Assembly (NCBI GenBank): GCA_033439295.1
Contig: JAVTLE010000018.1
Span: forward strand, 124,001 to 188,000
Direction: 5' to 3'
DNA length: 64,000 nucleotides
From: Deuterostichococcus epilithicus
Taxonomy: Eukaryota; Chlorophyta; Trebouxiophyceae; Prasiolales; Stichococcaceae
Position 1 is the stretch's first letter. Each line of letters begins with the position of its first letter. Below are positions 1-11,102 of this stretch, piece by piece. Position numbers and translations under genes: made by a program. The notes under the pieces are model-generated. The model was not told where the DNA came from and did no database searches. It worked only from the letters and a program-made list of their open reading frames with translations.

Positions 1-170
1 CTGCGCCCCGCCTAGTGCAGGCGAATGTATCGGCGGCGCCACCAAAGCGTGCGTGTCATTTGCGGCAGTACAGCTGGCAGCTGATTGTGCAGCGGTTCGG
101 TCAGGGACCGGCACGGCCAGCATACGCACTATCAGGTGCGGAGCCATGCAGGCGGTAAAAAGCACCGCAC

Positions 171-718
171 GTCTTTGACGTCTTTGATGTTGATGCTGCG
201 GTTGCGGTTGTCCTTGGACATCCACGTGAGGCGCGTGTCGTTCTCCGTGACATGAAACAGGTGGACCTGCGGGCGGGACGCGCGGTGTAGCATCTGTCTT
301 GTGAACACTTGTTGACATGGCGCATGCCATCAGGCACAGGGGTCCGGGCCTGCCGCATGATCAGCGCATCGCGCACAGGCTGCATTTGAAAGTTGCCCCG
401 ATTGAGAACGCACAGCAGCGCTTTCCAGGCAGCAGGCCGCACCTTGGGCTTGCCCTGCCGGCCATGCTTCCAGAGGTTGCCGCCCTGCGCAGCACGCGGA
501 TGAAGTCAGACTCGCTGCCGTGGCGCCGCTTCCTGCCTGGAAAGAGGTGAGGCGTGCCCTTTGGAAAGGTCACGAGAAAAGCAGCCACACACCTTCCGCA
601 GTGCGGTCAGGAGCTCCTCCAGCGGCCGGCGGGTGAGCGGTTGCGCACGCTCCGCGCCGCCGGAGCTCAGCTGGGGGACCCACTGCTGCGGAACGCCTGC
701 GTGCTGCTGCGAGGCCAT
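171..718 (-). CDS. PH-domain protein, 5' part only (PRAF/RCC1-type PH domain)
   Basis: Three exons are visible at 593-718, 443-484 and 171-266, all phase 0. The gene leaves the window at base 1, where the minus strand ends in a plausible acceptor (ggggcgcag). I start it at the ATG at 716-718. The first 42 residues are Gln/Ser-rich and run into LLTALRK, followed by GGNLWKHGRQGKPK and then HVTENDTRLTWMSKDNRNR. This order matches the pleckstrin-homology fold at the front of plant PRAF-type proteins (PH, then RCC1 repeats, then FYVE), where LKKG..L..YGRKGKPK precedes the T-L-W strand. By family knowledge such domains bind phosphoinositides. No RCC1 repeat is inside the window, so the full architecture is inferred. 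Another PH-domain family remains possible. Confidence 0.6.
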
Positions 719-1654
719 CTGCTGCTGGTGCGGCACCCGGGGCGCCGGAGCAGGGCAGCGGCCCTGTACCTGCGGACCAGGGCACGTGACAACGAACTCG
801 AGCGTGCTGTTCCGCTTTCGCCAGCGAATGCTGCGTCAGACTCGCAGCCGCTGGCAGGCACACCTCATCTCGCTGCGGATGAGCGCATGGCTCCCGCTGG
901 CACGCTTCGCAGCCTCGCCGTGCCTCAGACTCGCCGGATGCGGAGGTCAACAAGGGCCCAGGACGGCAGCTTGAGCCTCCACATAAGGCCGTATGTAATC
1001 TGGAGAAATCAGATCGTTGATGTCTCACTTAAGTCCCATGACGCCGATCAGTTTGTGCAGGCGAGCGAGACTGAACCTGGCAGAAGGATTGCTTGCAAAA
1101 TACGTGTCTCAATGGACGCCAGAGAAACTGCGCAATAGACAGCTACAAGCAGCGACGCACACTGGAAACATTGGTTCCCCAAGACAGGTACTTTCAGCCG
1201 GCCTGCCTGAGCAAGCAGAAGCATTCTCAGGCAAGATTCCTACAGGGCGCCTCTCCAGCTGGCGCATGATTTCCGGCTGACCAGCATTGTCCACTATGAA
1301 TATCCTTTACCCCGTCTCTTCATGGAGTGGAAAAAGGACGACAAAAATAATTATGTAATCAGAGATTGCCTGGATCGACGCAGTTTAGAACGGTATCATT
1401 GTCAAGTGCTCGTATCTCAGGAGAGGAGGAGTTTGCCGTCTGCGGTGGGCGCTGATTCCGTTTGTGGCACTACAGAATGCCTCTGAGAAAGCTGGTTAGC
1501 ATCGAGCCACGCACATGAAAATTTGGGTGATTTGTTGTGCCAGCAAGGGGATGGAAGCTTGCTCAGACCAAGTTTACATGGCCAGACCCCTGCGTATCAG
1601 GCAGCCTGCGGCGTCGCAGAGCTGACCCAAACGCGCAGGTCAGAAGCAAATTGC
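719..1654. other. Intergenic, no gene seen
   Basis: This stretch lies between the start of the PH-domain gene and the stop of RPS7. I find no conserved protein in either strand. A TTACA at 1574-1578 (TGTAA on the minus strand) lies about 80 bases past the RPS7 stop and fits the chlorophyte poly(A) signal. The part next to 718 should carry the PH-gene promoter. Confidence 0.5.
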
Positions 1655-3015
1655 TCAGGCGGTCCGGCCGTCCTCGACCACCGGAAACTCGAAGGCGACC
1701 TGCTTGCCCGTGAGCTTCTGGTACACCGCACCAAAAGTCTCCAGCTTGTACTCCGTCGTGTTGCGGTCCTTGGGGTCCAGGTAGACCTGCAGAGGTGAGT
1801 GCAGGAGCATGTATCGGTATCGGCGATACTGTTGCTGGCACCACAATGCGACCCTGGTTGCACATGCATCATCGTATCTCCGCAGGTGTGCGCATGCACG
1901 GATGTGTATGGCGAGGCAGGAGTTTGCAGACCCAGTACAGCGCACACCGTTTGGCACAGCGTGCAAAATGCAGAGTTGCAAAGGGGACAGAGAGTGAGAC
2001 CCACTGCAGGTGACTCCCGGCAGAAACCTGCCTACCTTGAGGATCTTGGAGCCGTCCAGCCTGTAGCGCACGCGCTTGCCGACCACTTCGGTGGGGTGCA
2101 CCAGGTCCTCCAGGGTGGCCTCGTGCACCTGCAGGGTTTAGGGTTTAGGGTTTAGGGTTTTAGGGTTTGCAGGTGCAGGTGCCGGGTCACTCCAGGGTCC
2201 CTCAGCAACACACGTGGAAACGTTGCCCTGCAGCAATGAAGTCGGTGGCCCCTGCTGCAGCAAGCCCCGCAACAGCCGCAGAAGCACGACCATTGTGCCA
2301 GGCTGGGACCAGACAGCAGTGCCGGCAGACGCGATGGGTGCCGCCGCACGCGGTGCTGCCATCCGCTGGCGGTGCCCCAGCGCAGCGCAGGACGACAACT
2401 CACCGCTGTGAGGGTCCTGCTGCGCGGCCGCGAGTTGGACTGTCCGGAGGTGTTCGGCGCCAGGATGCGGCGGTTGGCGATGATGACCACGTCCTTGCCG
2501 CTGAACTTCTTCTCCAGCTCCCGCACCAAACGCGGGTGGATCTTGTGGAACGCCTTCAGCAGCCGGTATGGCACCTGCAAGTATCCAACACATGGTGTTG
2601 TGTTGTCAAGCGCCTACTTGGTTGCTGGTTCTCTGCAGCTCGGCCACCGTGCGCCTGCAGTTTGACCCGGAATTATTCCGGGCTCCAAGCTTTGCTGTGC
2701 TTGGCTGTGTATGCGCCAAAGGGCTCCTGCCCCATCGTGTTGCACGTCTGAAGGCCCAGCTGTGGTTCGCACACGTTGACATGCCTTTGCTGTTTTCCAA
2801 AGTCCGCAAATGCCTGGTGGTGGCAAGCCAGCAGCCAGCGGAGAAAGAATCCAGGCGCAGCCCAGACCCACTGTGCCCCCAGCAGCCAAGGTGCCATGTT
2901 CGGGCAGTCCGTCCCTGCAAGGTGGTTGCCACACATGACATGCTGCTGAGCGAACAAATTGTTGTACGCCTGCTGCGCGCTTCTGGCAAGCCCATGCTTC
3001 CACTGCCGCTGTCGC

Positions 3016-3078
<63 letters not shown>

Positions 3079-3513
3079 TCTCATTGCTGCAGCTGCTGCT
3101 GCTGCCATCCCCGCTGAGCGCTGGCGCTATGCACGCCTGCCTGCACCTGCTGTGCGGACATACAGCATGCGCAGCAATGCTGGAGCCACTCACATGGATG
3201 ATGATGGCCTTGCGGCCAGACGACACATCCACCTCCGCCGCCGAGGTGATGTACAGGTCCCGCAGGTCGCTCTTCAGCTCAGCATTTGTCGCCTCCAGGT
3301 CGAAGAGCGCCTGCAGCGCCCCAGTGGCACAGGTGCCTTGAGCCACATGAATACTGATGTGGCGGGCGTCCAGCAGCTGCAGGCAGCCTTGCAACGCAAT
3401 TGTGATCCGTTCCAGGGGGCAGGCTGGACCAGGCCCACCTGTGCGACCGACTCCTCGAAGACATCGGGCTCCGCGTTCTTTTCCTTTGCGATCTTCTTGC
3501 GGGCGGTGAACAT
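1655..3513 (-). CDS. RPS7: 40S ribosomal protein eS7 (RPS7)
   Basis: Cytosolic small-subunit ribosomal protein. Five exons: 3439-3513, 3194-3310, 2404-2574, 2036-2128 and 1655-1786, joining in frame to 195 residues against about 194 in animals. The start [17 protein letters not shown] is the family start. Family blocks follow in order: [51 protein letters not shown] and [14 protein letters not shown]. Donors are GTGGGC, GTGAGT, GTGAGT and GTAGGC; acceptors are all CAG. Intron 2 carries a long triplet repeat, and intron 3 ends in telomere-like repeats that abut the acceptor. The gene is divergent from the kinase gene at 4308. Identity is essentially certain; exon edges are very likely right because all phases close. 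Confidence 0.96.
2135..2168 (+). repeat. Telomere-like TTTAGGG tract in an RPS7 intron
   Basis: About four and a half GGGTTTA units, one with an extra T, read on the plus strand. On the gene's strand this is CCCTAAA repeated right up to the CTGCAG acceptor at 2129-2134. It therefore supplies the pyrimidine tract and possible CTAAA-type branch sites of the intron spanning 2129-2403. Confidence 0.9.
3017..3076 (+). repeat. (CTG)20 microsatellite in RPS7 intron 2
   Basis: An uninterrupted CTG run of about 20 units, followed by imperfect CTG copies to about 3103. It lies inside the 3311-side intron (2575-3193) on the non-template side of RPS7, so the transcript carries CAG. It makes long poly-Ser, poly-Ala and poly-Leu open frames that are not genes. 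Confidence 0.95.
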
Positions 3514-4307
3514 GATGAACAGCGACCTGCACAGCAGCAGATGGCTGCTTTGATGCTTGAGGTCTGGATCAGCTGCTGCAGCGGCCCCAGCCGGCTGGGT
3601 CCACCCAGCACAAAACCCAAGCCAGCAAACGGTTGCCAGGGCCTCCAGGCGGCGCCTCACCCGCGCGCAGCCGGTGCTGGCCGCGGTCTGATTGACTGCG
3701 AGGTCCAGCGTCACAGCCGTCAGCGCTGTCGCCGCGGTGAAAGAGGCGGGTTCTCTCTCGCCGCCTGCACTCGAGTCGCCGACAAGGGGGCAAACCATGC
3801 GTGGGTTCACTTTCGGTCCAGGGTGCCAGGAAAGGCTGTGACTAATCATTGTGCACTTCTGCTCACGCACGCCTTCGCATTGTCAACTTCCTGAATGAAA
3901 TCTGCAATAGTCTGACCTTTTGGAGCCCTGAACCCCCTGGCGACTCGGCGTGATTGTTGCTGATGGACCATTACAGATCGAGACTAGGACCACAAATTAC
4001 AGGGCCAACAACCGCGCTGTTGATTCCGTTTTCATAGCACCAGCTACGGGTCTGAGCAATGAGATCCTGCAGCCGCCGCTATCCTGGCTGCGTCTCAACG
4101 CTTTCTGGCGCCGTTGGGAACTGCAACTTCAGCTGCAGCGCTGTGCCCGCCCGCCCAGCAGGTTTCAGATTCAGTGCGGGACAGACGCCTGAATCGGCAG
4201 GCTGATCCTCCCAAATTCTACCGCGGCAGGCCCTTCTGAGAGGCCAGTCCGTCCTTACGCCTGACCGGGCGGGCAGGAGGGGCGCCCGACAGGGCGCCTG
4301 AGGCAGC
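3514..4307. promoter_or_regulatory. Divergent promoter region, RPS7 / kinase
   Basis: Nearly 800 bases separate the two divergent start codons, with no coding similarity seen. It must hold both promoters and 5' leaders. No TATA box or other element can be assigned with confidence. Confidence 0.5.
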
Positions 4308-7300
4308 ATGGGAAATTGCTGCAGCAGCGGGCCCACAGCTTCCGCCAGCCATGTCAAGTACGAGCGACAGAAGACGCAGAGCGGCACGGGCGATGCGCCC
4401 AGAGCGGCCACCTTCACACTCAATCGTCAGGAGGGAACTCCCTCCAGGTCGGTTGTCTCATCGGTTGTCACTCTGCCTTTTGACCACGTCAATCACAATC
4501 ATCTGCGGCAGAGTGCCTTTACACCGGGTGTATTGGAGCTCTGGATTCGTCTGCTGTGCTGCTGCGCTGCCGAGCTGCTGGCCCGCTGCCAGATGCATCG
4601 TGGCTGATTGGGCATGCCTGCACTGCTCCCACAGCAAGCTGCGGACGGATGCCAAGGTCCGCGACGTGTACAAGCTGGGCAAGACGCTGGGCACTGGCGG
4701 TAAGGCCTGCTCCTCAGTTTCTGATGCGTATGCATACTGTCCCCATAGTGTGCAGCTTTTTTGGGGTCAGCACAGGCGCAGAGCATTCCCCTCTACACAT
4801 TCATTTGGACATCCATCTGCTAGTTTACCGTGATGCGAGCCGTGCACGGTAGCATACGTGTCCACCCTGCGTGTCCTGGTTGCACAAAGCAACAAAAGAT
4901 CTTGCCGCGCATCCGCGGTCATGGATGTCGACTTTTGAAGCTTTACATGTGCTCAGTGCTGCTCCGCCACGCTTCCCACAGGCTTCTCGGTGGTCAAGCT
5001 CGCGACGGAGAAGGAGACCGGCACGCAGCTTGCGTGCAAGATCATGGCGCTGCCGTCAATCGGCTCGCGCACGGGCGATGGCGAGAGCACCCGCGAGGAC
5101 ATCTTCAAAGAGATCGAGATCCTGGTGGGCCTCAACAACATCAACGTCGTGTACCTCAAGGAGTACTTCCAAGAGGGCGACAAGGTGCGTAGAAGAAAAC
5201 ACCGGACTTCTGCTATGGGCTTGCAAATCTCGGTCGCTGCAGCTCTGGAGTCTGGTGCAGCGCCTGCATGTCACACAGGCAACCATAAACACTGTCGCAT
5301 CTCAGCGGAGCATGCCAGCCCCAGGAAGCCAAGAATACTTCATGAGACAGGGTAAGGTGTCTTGCTCACCGGTGTACCCGGTCATCGAGGTGCTGACGGG
5401 CGGCGAGTCCTCAGTGGCGCACCCCAAACGCTTGAACAGTTGGCTGCAAAATATCAAAAGTCACATGACGTTTGCAGGTGTACCTCATCATGGAGCTGCT
5501 GACGGGCGGAGAGTCCTGCCACGTACCCCAGCCGCTCGAACAGATGGATGCAAGATGTCAATAAGCTTGAGTGACGTCCGCAGGTGTACCTGATCATGGA
5601 GCTGCTGACGGGCGGCGAGTTGCTGGACGCGGTGTTGGAGAAGGGCTCGTACTCGGAGGCGGACGCACGGCTGTGCTTCATCCAGCTGCTGCGCGGCGTC
5701 GCCTACCTGCATTCCCAGTGCATGCTCCACCCCATTATATCCCGAAACCTCGGCCCGGCGCCCGTGCCGGCGCTGCTCTGCACGCCTTTCCACATCGTTC
5801 ATTATGCAAGCCCTGCAGCGTGACCTGCAAACAGACAGCCAGGGGGGCTGGGCAGCCACTGCATGCCGTCCCAATGCGCCACGCTCGAATGTGAGCAGGG
5901 GCTGCGGGGCGGGGCTGGCAGCCTGAGCCGCCTTGGTGGCATCTGCGCCAGGGCACAGTACCATCCGCGTTCATGCTGAAGCCGCACTGGCTGCTGCTGC
6001 GGCAGGGGCGTGGCGCACAGGGACCTCAAGTTGGAGAACCTGCTGCTCGCTAGTCCCGAGGACATCACCGACATCAAGGTGCCGGCAAGGCTTGCTGATG
6101 TGTTCTCGACACCTCGTGCATGTTGCTGGTGTCGACCGGTCTTGAAAGCGCTTATTTCCGACTGCCGACGGCTTGCGATGCTGCTGCATCGTGGAGGTGT
6201 TTGGTTACCTGTGTCAGCCGGTGCGCCGGTCTTGTGCCGCTCTGCCACCTCAGACGTGCACGGTACGTCCTTATCAAGGCGCCGCCATACCCGTCGTCTA
6301 CAACTGGCACTCAGGTCCAAACTCTTGACGAGGCCCTCCCCTGCTCTGGCAGGTGGCGGACTTTGGGCTGGCGGAGAAGACGGAGCCGGGCGGCACAATG
6401 TCCACCATCTGTGGGACGCCGCAGTACGTGGCGCCAGAGGTCATTCAGGTGGGGGCAGCAGGCCTCCACCGCTGTCACTCCAGGGCTGTTCACTTTGGGG
6501 TCAAAGAGCATGCCGCCTGCGGTGCACGGCCGGAGCGCGGAGCGCTGACGCTGTTGACGCTTAGCAGTGGCGTTTCTGCTGAAGCTCCAGAGTCCTGCTC
6601 ACACCTGCACCTATAACTCGCTGCGCCGCGCATCCATGCGGATCTGCATGCTTCAGCAGTCGTGCAGGATGAGGGAGCCCTGCGCAAGGCCACTGCACAT
6701 CAACAACTCGCTTACCTACGATCTGCCCGTTCAGTATGAACCTGCGATGAGCTCGAGCTGAGTACAGTGAGGCTCCGGGGCTGCAGCGCGTCATCTGGTC
6801 AGGCAACACCTGAAACTAGGACCTGAAGCGGCCCTGTGCATCTCCGCCTGCAGACGGGTCCCGGGGTCAGGTACACCCACATAGCGGACATGTGGTCTGC
6901 GGGCGTGATTCTGTTTGTGCTGCTGGGCGGCTACCCGCCCTTCTACGACGAGCACGAGCCGACGCTGTTCGACCTCATCCGCAAGGGCCAGCTGCGTTTC
7001 GACGACCCAGTGTGGAGCGCCGTGTCGGACAGGTGAGCCGCCCCCGGCTCCCATGCTGCTCTGCAAATCCAACCTACATGGCCTTGGTATAGCAGACAGC
7101 ATCAGCGGCGCCCCACGAATGGATGCGCTGTCACAAAAGGCTATACGAATGGATGCGCTGCCACAAAAGGCTATACTCATGCTTCAGGGGCACCCTGCGC
7201 AGCGGTGGGCTACCCATCAGGCGGTAGGTGTGGCAGTCGCATGCCCTACGCAGCGCCCCTAACAAGGATACACAATCTCGAACCAACACATGCTACACCT

Positions 7301-7855
7301 GCGTATTGCAGTGCCAAGGACCTCGTCACCAAGCTGTTGGTGACTGATCCGGCCAAGCGCCTGTCGGCGGAGGCGGCGCTGCGGCACCACTGGATCGACG
7401 CGCCGCTGTCGCGGGACGCCTCCCTGCACCTCACTCGCGAGAATATGCGCAAGGCGATACACAAGCGCCGGTTCAAGGTGCGGCGGGGGCTGTCAGCTGC
7501 TTAGTGGAGCATCTTAGCCTTGGTCGACAGCAGCCATGCAGTTGCTCTTGCATACGCTACATGACGCATCCGCTGCTGGTACCTACCTGGAGCCGGCTAT
7601 GCAGCTTTGCGAGCTCGGCGTGGGCAGCGGCTCACCATGACCAAAACACACATCTCGCACAGCCGCGCCATGTTTGGCGTGGGACACGCTCACATCTGTT
7701 TGCACTTTAGTTTTACAGCATGCTATTGTTTACTGCAGGGCGCCGTGCACACCGTGATTGCACAGAATCGGTTGCGGGCGGTCCACAGAGACGTTGTTGC
7801 TGGGAAGCTGCAGACACACTGCCTCATCCCGGAAAACGGCGATGGCATCAAGTAA
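4308..7855 (+). CDS. CAMK-type Ser/Thr protein kinase with N-terminal myristoylation motif
   Basis: Nine exons: 4308-4447, 4635-4699, 4982-5184, 5584-5717, 6006-6078, 6353-6448, 6854-7032, 7312-7477 and 7739-7855, giving 390 residues with all phases closing. It starts MGNCCSSG: Gly2 fits N-myristoylation and Cys4/Cys5 fit palmitoylation, so membrane attachment is likely. Kinase landmarks in order: LGTGGFSVV loop, ACKIM (lysine), HRDLKLENLL catalytic loop, DFGLA, CGTPQYVAPEV activation segment, and DMWSAGVILFVLLGGYPPF. It ends GAVHTVIAQNRL, which resembles the segment following CaMK and CDPK kinase domains; no EF-hands follow. The last stop overlaps a possible GTAAGA donor (ATCAA/gtaaga), so a further 3' exon cannot be excluded. 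Substrate unknown. The intron before exon 4 contains partial copies of that exon. Confidence 0.9.
5372..5622 (+). repeat. Tandem triplication (106-bp period) of an intron-exon junction
   Basis: Copies start at 5372, 5478 and 5584. Each contains the intron end plus the first ~38 bases of kinase exon 4, encoding a variant of VYLIMELLTGGE. The third copy is the functional exon. The second keeps a good acceptor (tttgcag), but reading on from it reaches a stop within 30 codons. Confidence 0.9.
7116..7175 (+). repeat. 30-bp tandem duplication in a kinase intron
   Basis: Two near-identical copies of cgaatggatgcgctg followed by t/ccacaaaaggctata, in the intron between 7032 and 7312. Confidence 0.9.
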
Positions 7856-8459
7856 GATTGCACTGCTGTGGCAAGGCGTATATCGCGCTGCACGCATGCT
7901 CCTGGCTCTTGGCGAGTGCACTGTCGCTTCATCTTCTCGCATGCTTCTTCCACAGGCATGCGACCGTCGCAGCAGCACGTTTGGAGAAGAGCCTGCGCGC
8001 CAACTCACAGACGCAATGATGGCACACAGATGCGGCATGGCCAATATTCTAATCGCAGGGGGGGGTGTTGCATCCTGCGGTGTCTGATTTCACGTTGTGG
8101 CTTCCATTCGAATGGACTGCCACCTGTAGGTGGGCGAGATGGTGTGCTTCTTTTTCTCTCGACAGACGAGGCAACAGCTACCTGCGCTTGCTGCCGGAAC
8201 CAAAGGTTGATGGATGGATAAGTTGACGTCGTGGGTCGAAGACGTGCATGTCATTGCGGCAGTTAGAAATATCACCCAATCACCAGATGGCCTGGCACTG
8301 CTGCGATATTGTGATACTGCCATCAATGCAGTTGGTATCGCTGGGTCTGCTCGTGTTGCTCGTGATGGCATCAGCCTTTTACATGTGCTAAGAAACAGCA
8401 CGGGCCACGCAACCTGCGGACCACAACACTACACTCGCAGAGCGGCAACCCCGCCGGGC
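7856..8459. other. Convergent intergenic region, kinase / RPL7
   Basis: No conserved protein is seen. TTACA at 8379-8383 is a TGTAA signal on the minus strand, 77 bases past the RPL7 stop. Open frames here are antisense extensions over the last RPL7 exon. Confidence 0.5.
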
Positions 8460-10767
8460 TCAGTTCATGACCCGGATGAGGTTGTTGATGTACTGCTCGC
8501 GGTTGCCCGCCTGGCCGCCCTCGATGAAATGCAGCCGCTTCTTGTCTACACCACCCTGCGCACAAGAAACGATGTAGACATGTAAAGTCCTGCCCACAGC
8601 CCCAGGTGGCTCGTCAGTTCGACGCTCAGGTGATCACATCAGCCACGCTGTAAGGAAACAGCATTTCGAGAACGCTATAATGACTCGTGACAACCACCTC
8701 GCAGCACCATCGTCTATTTTGGAACATCACTGCCAAGCATCTCACCTTGGGCGCCGACAGCTTGAAGGGCCACAGGAAGTTGGTGACGGCCTTGAAGTTG
8801 GGGCCAACCGTGAAGATCTCGTGCACCAGGTCCTCCACACAGATGATGTTGTGCTTGCCCAGGTTCTGCAGGTGCAAGACTTCAAGGTATTGTACAGGGT
8901 TGCCCTGCCAGAGACCGTCTCGATGCCGGAGACAGTCTGCGTCAATTGCAGCTGTGCTTGCTGCAAGAGGCCATGCTGAGCCGGCGGCAGAAACTCTCGT
9001 AGATCCCGAATTGCCCCTGCCAGCATTGCTGCTGCTTTGCCGGCAGCTCAGATGCGGCCCCAAACCAGCTCATCGCGCATGCCAGCCATGCGCTTGAACC
9101 TGTACTGCAGGGTGCGTTCGCAACCTTGCGAGCCTCTAGCGGCGGGGCCTAGTCCGAGAAGAACGGAGCCAGCCGATACGGCGGCAAGGGTGCCGCAGCT
9201 ATGCCCACCTGCTCGACGATGGAGTTGTCCGTGAGCGGGATGCGGTTCTTGTTGACCTTGCCGTAGCCGCGCTTGTAGACCAGCTCCCGCACCGTCTTCA
9301 GGTTGGGGTAGCCCCACGTGATGTACGGCTCCACTCGGCGCAGCATGTTCACGGTGGCCTTATTGACCTGTGACCATGCATGCAGGGGGTGTGTGGGGTT
9401 GCACGCAACTTCTGTTACGTCAACAACGCCTTGAGGCACCACTGATTGAGCGACGCGACGCACAGCGCTGCCGGGAAGGCAGCACGGGCCAGAGCCAGCA
9501 GCGGGGTGGGGCGATGCATTCGTTGGTTCGCACTACGTTCAGCACACACAGACTCCGTGCACTGCTCTGGCATGGCCGCATCTGGACTGCGCCACCCTCA
9601 TAAACCGGATGTGGCATGTGCCGCAGACAAGCTCAGGACCGCGAACTCACCTTGACGAACACGCCGTTGTGGATCTGTCGCAGCCGCAGCAGCTGGAGGA
9701 TCTTCCGCGACTGTTGTGCAACAGGATGACTATTTCAGCACAAACTCGTGAGGTGCCAGCCGCCTTGTGCTGTGTTCGCGCACGGAGGATGCAGCGGAGC
9801 AGCACATGCAAGACACATCGGAGGCCAGATGCCACGGGTGTCACCTTCCCTGTTCTCGGCTGTTTGGCCTATGTTCTGCTGATCAAAGCCATGCGAAGCT
9901 GTCGGCTGCAGAAGCACACTGCAGCTTCGTCTCATGCCCACCTTGGGGTGCATGTCGTTGATACCGCGGATGCGGACCACAAACACCAGCTTCGCCTCGT
10001 CCTCGACGTAGAAGCCGCGGCCCTTCTTCGCCTCCCTCCTCAGGCGGATCTTGTCAGACTCCTGTTGCACGCCGTACAGCGGCAGCGCTTGGTGACTAGG
10101 CCTCAGCACATACGCCGCGTGTTGCTAGCTTTCCAGATAGCGCACATGGTTGGATTGGTTGCAGGCTGCAACCGCTGAGGCGTTGCCAGCACCGGCAGCA
10201 GTAACAGCTGCTAGCTGGGTGAGTGCTGCGGCTGCCGCTGGACGAGGTGTCAATTCCGAAATTTCCCCAGTTGCGGCTCTGTGATGGCTGTTGGCTGCAG
10301 CTGAGCTGATTTTGTTCGCCAGCACCGCCAGTTGGGCTGGCCCCGGGTCGCGCAGCCATCGTGGTGCTGCCCCAGTATCCCGCCACCGCGCCTGCCATGC
10401 TGAGTTGCCACCGGGCCTCGGCCTGGGTGTTGCAGCGAGCAAACCCGATACAAAAGGACAACACACGGTGCACGCGCGAATCACCTGCGAACGGTACTCC
10501 TTGGCGTAAGCCTCTGCCCGCTTGAAGACCTCCCTCCGAGTGGACTTCACCTTCAGCTGCTTCTGCGCCGCGGCATCGGCCCGCTTTGCCGCCCAGTCAT
10601 CGGCCCTGTCACAGAGCAGGTCCAAGGCGTCAGACCCGGCACCTCCGAGATGAGATGAGCGGGCTTGGGCACGGTGTCGTGCACGCATCAGCAACCCCGC
10701 TCTAGGCAGGTGCCCACCTCCGGCGCTTCTTGAGCACGCTCTCGGGCACGGCTGCAGGCGGCCCCAT
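8460..10767 (-). CDS. RPL7: 60S ribosomal protein uL30 (RPL7)
   Basis: Cytosolic large-subunit ribosomal protein. Six exons: 10718-10767, 10485-10605, 9942-10061, 9651-9710, 9209-9367 and 8746-8865, plus a final exon at 8460-8555, so seven in all. They join in frame to 241 residues, the usual size. The start [16 protein letters not shown] is typical. Family blocks follow: [96 protein letters not shown], and a C-terminus [20 protein letters not shown]. Splice sites are GT-AG. The gene is divergent from PRP19, with about 335 bases between starts. I looked for snoRNAs in the introns, where ribosomal-protein genes often host them, and found none I could support. Confidence 0.96.
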
Positions 10768-11102
10768 GATGAAGTGCCTCCCTGGAAATGCGAAAAGGAA
10801 CGAGCTGCGCAGGCGCCCGACTGCAAAACCCGAGCTCGGCGGCCGATGGGAAACTCATGCTGAGATTCCAGCCCACTCGCAAAAGTTTGGCCGGCCCCTG
10901 CAGCTGGCATCGCGAGCTTGCACAACACTGCAAACTTGATAGACCCATCCCTGTATCGCAAAGCAGCTGTCCCTGCCGCCGAGCCAGTCCCAGAAGTTTC
11001 AGCAGCTCCTGGCAATGCTGTGAACACTCCTGATCGGCTGAAGGCAGCGGAGGACGCTGGGCGTCAGAGGGCCTTGCCCCACACTTTGCGGCGCCGCGCA
11101 CA
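10768..11102. promoter_or_regulatory. Divergent promoter region, RPL7 / PRP19
   Basis: A 335-base gap between two divergent ATGs. It has no coding similarity and must hold both promoters. No named element recognised. Confidence 0.5.

Noticed and set aside
2135-2168. Chromosome end
   Set aside because: Only four to five telomeric units inside a housekeeping intron, with genes on both sides.
2606-3532. Long minus-strand frame with poly-Ser/Ala/Leu
   Set aside because: It is generated by the CTG repeat in the RPS7 intron and overlaps true exons in another frame.
8556-8745. Possible C/D-box snoRNA in an RPL7 intron (gtgatgt ... ctga)
   Set aside because: Boxes are imperfect, terminal stems are not convincing, and no guide match can be tested here.
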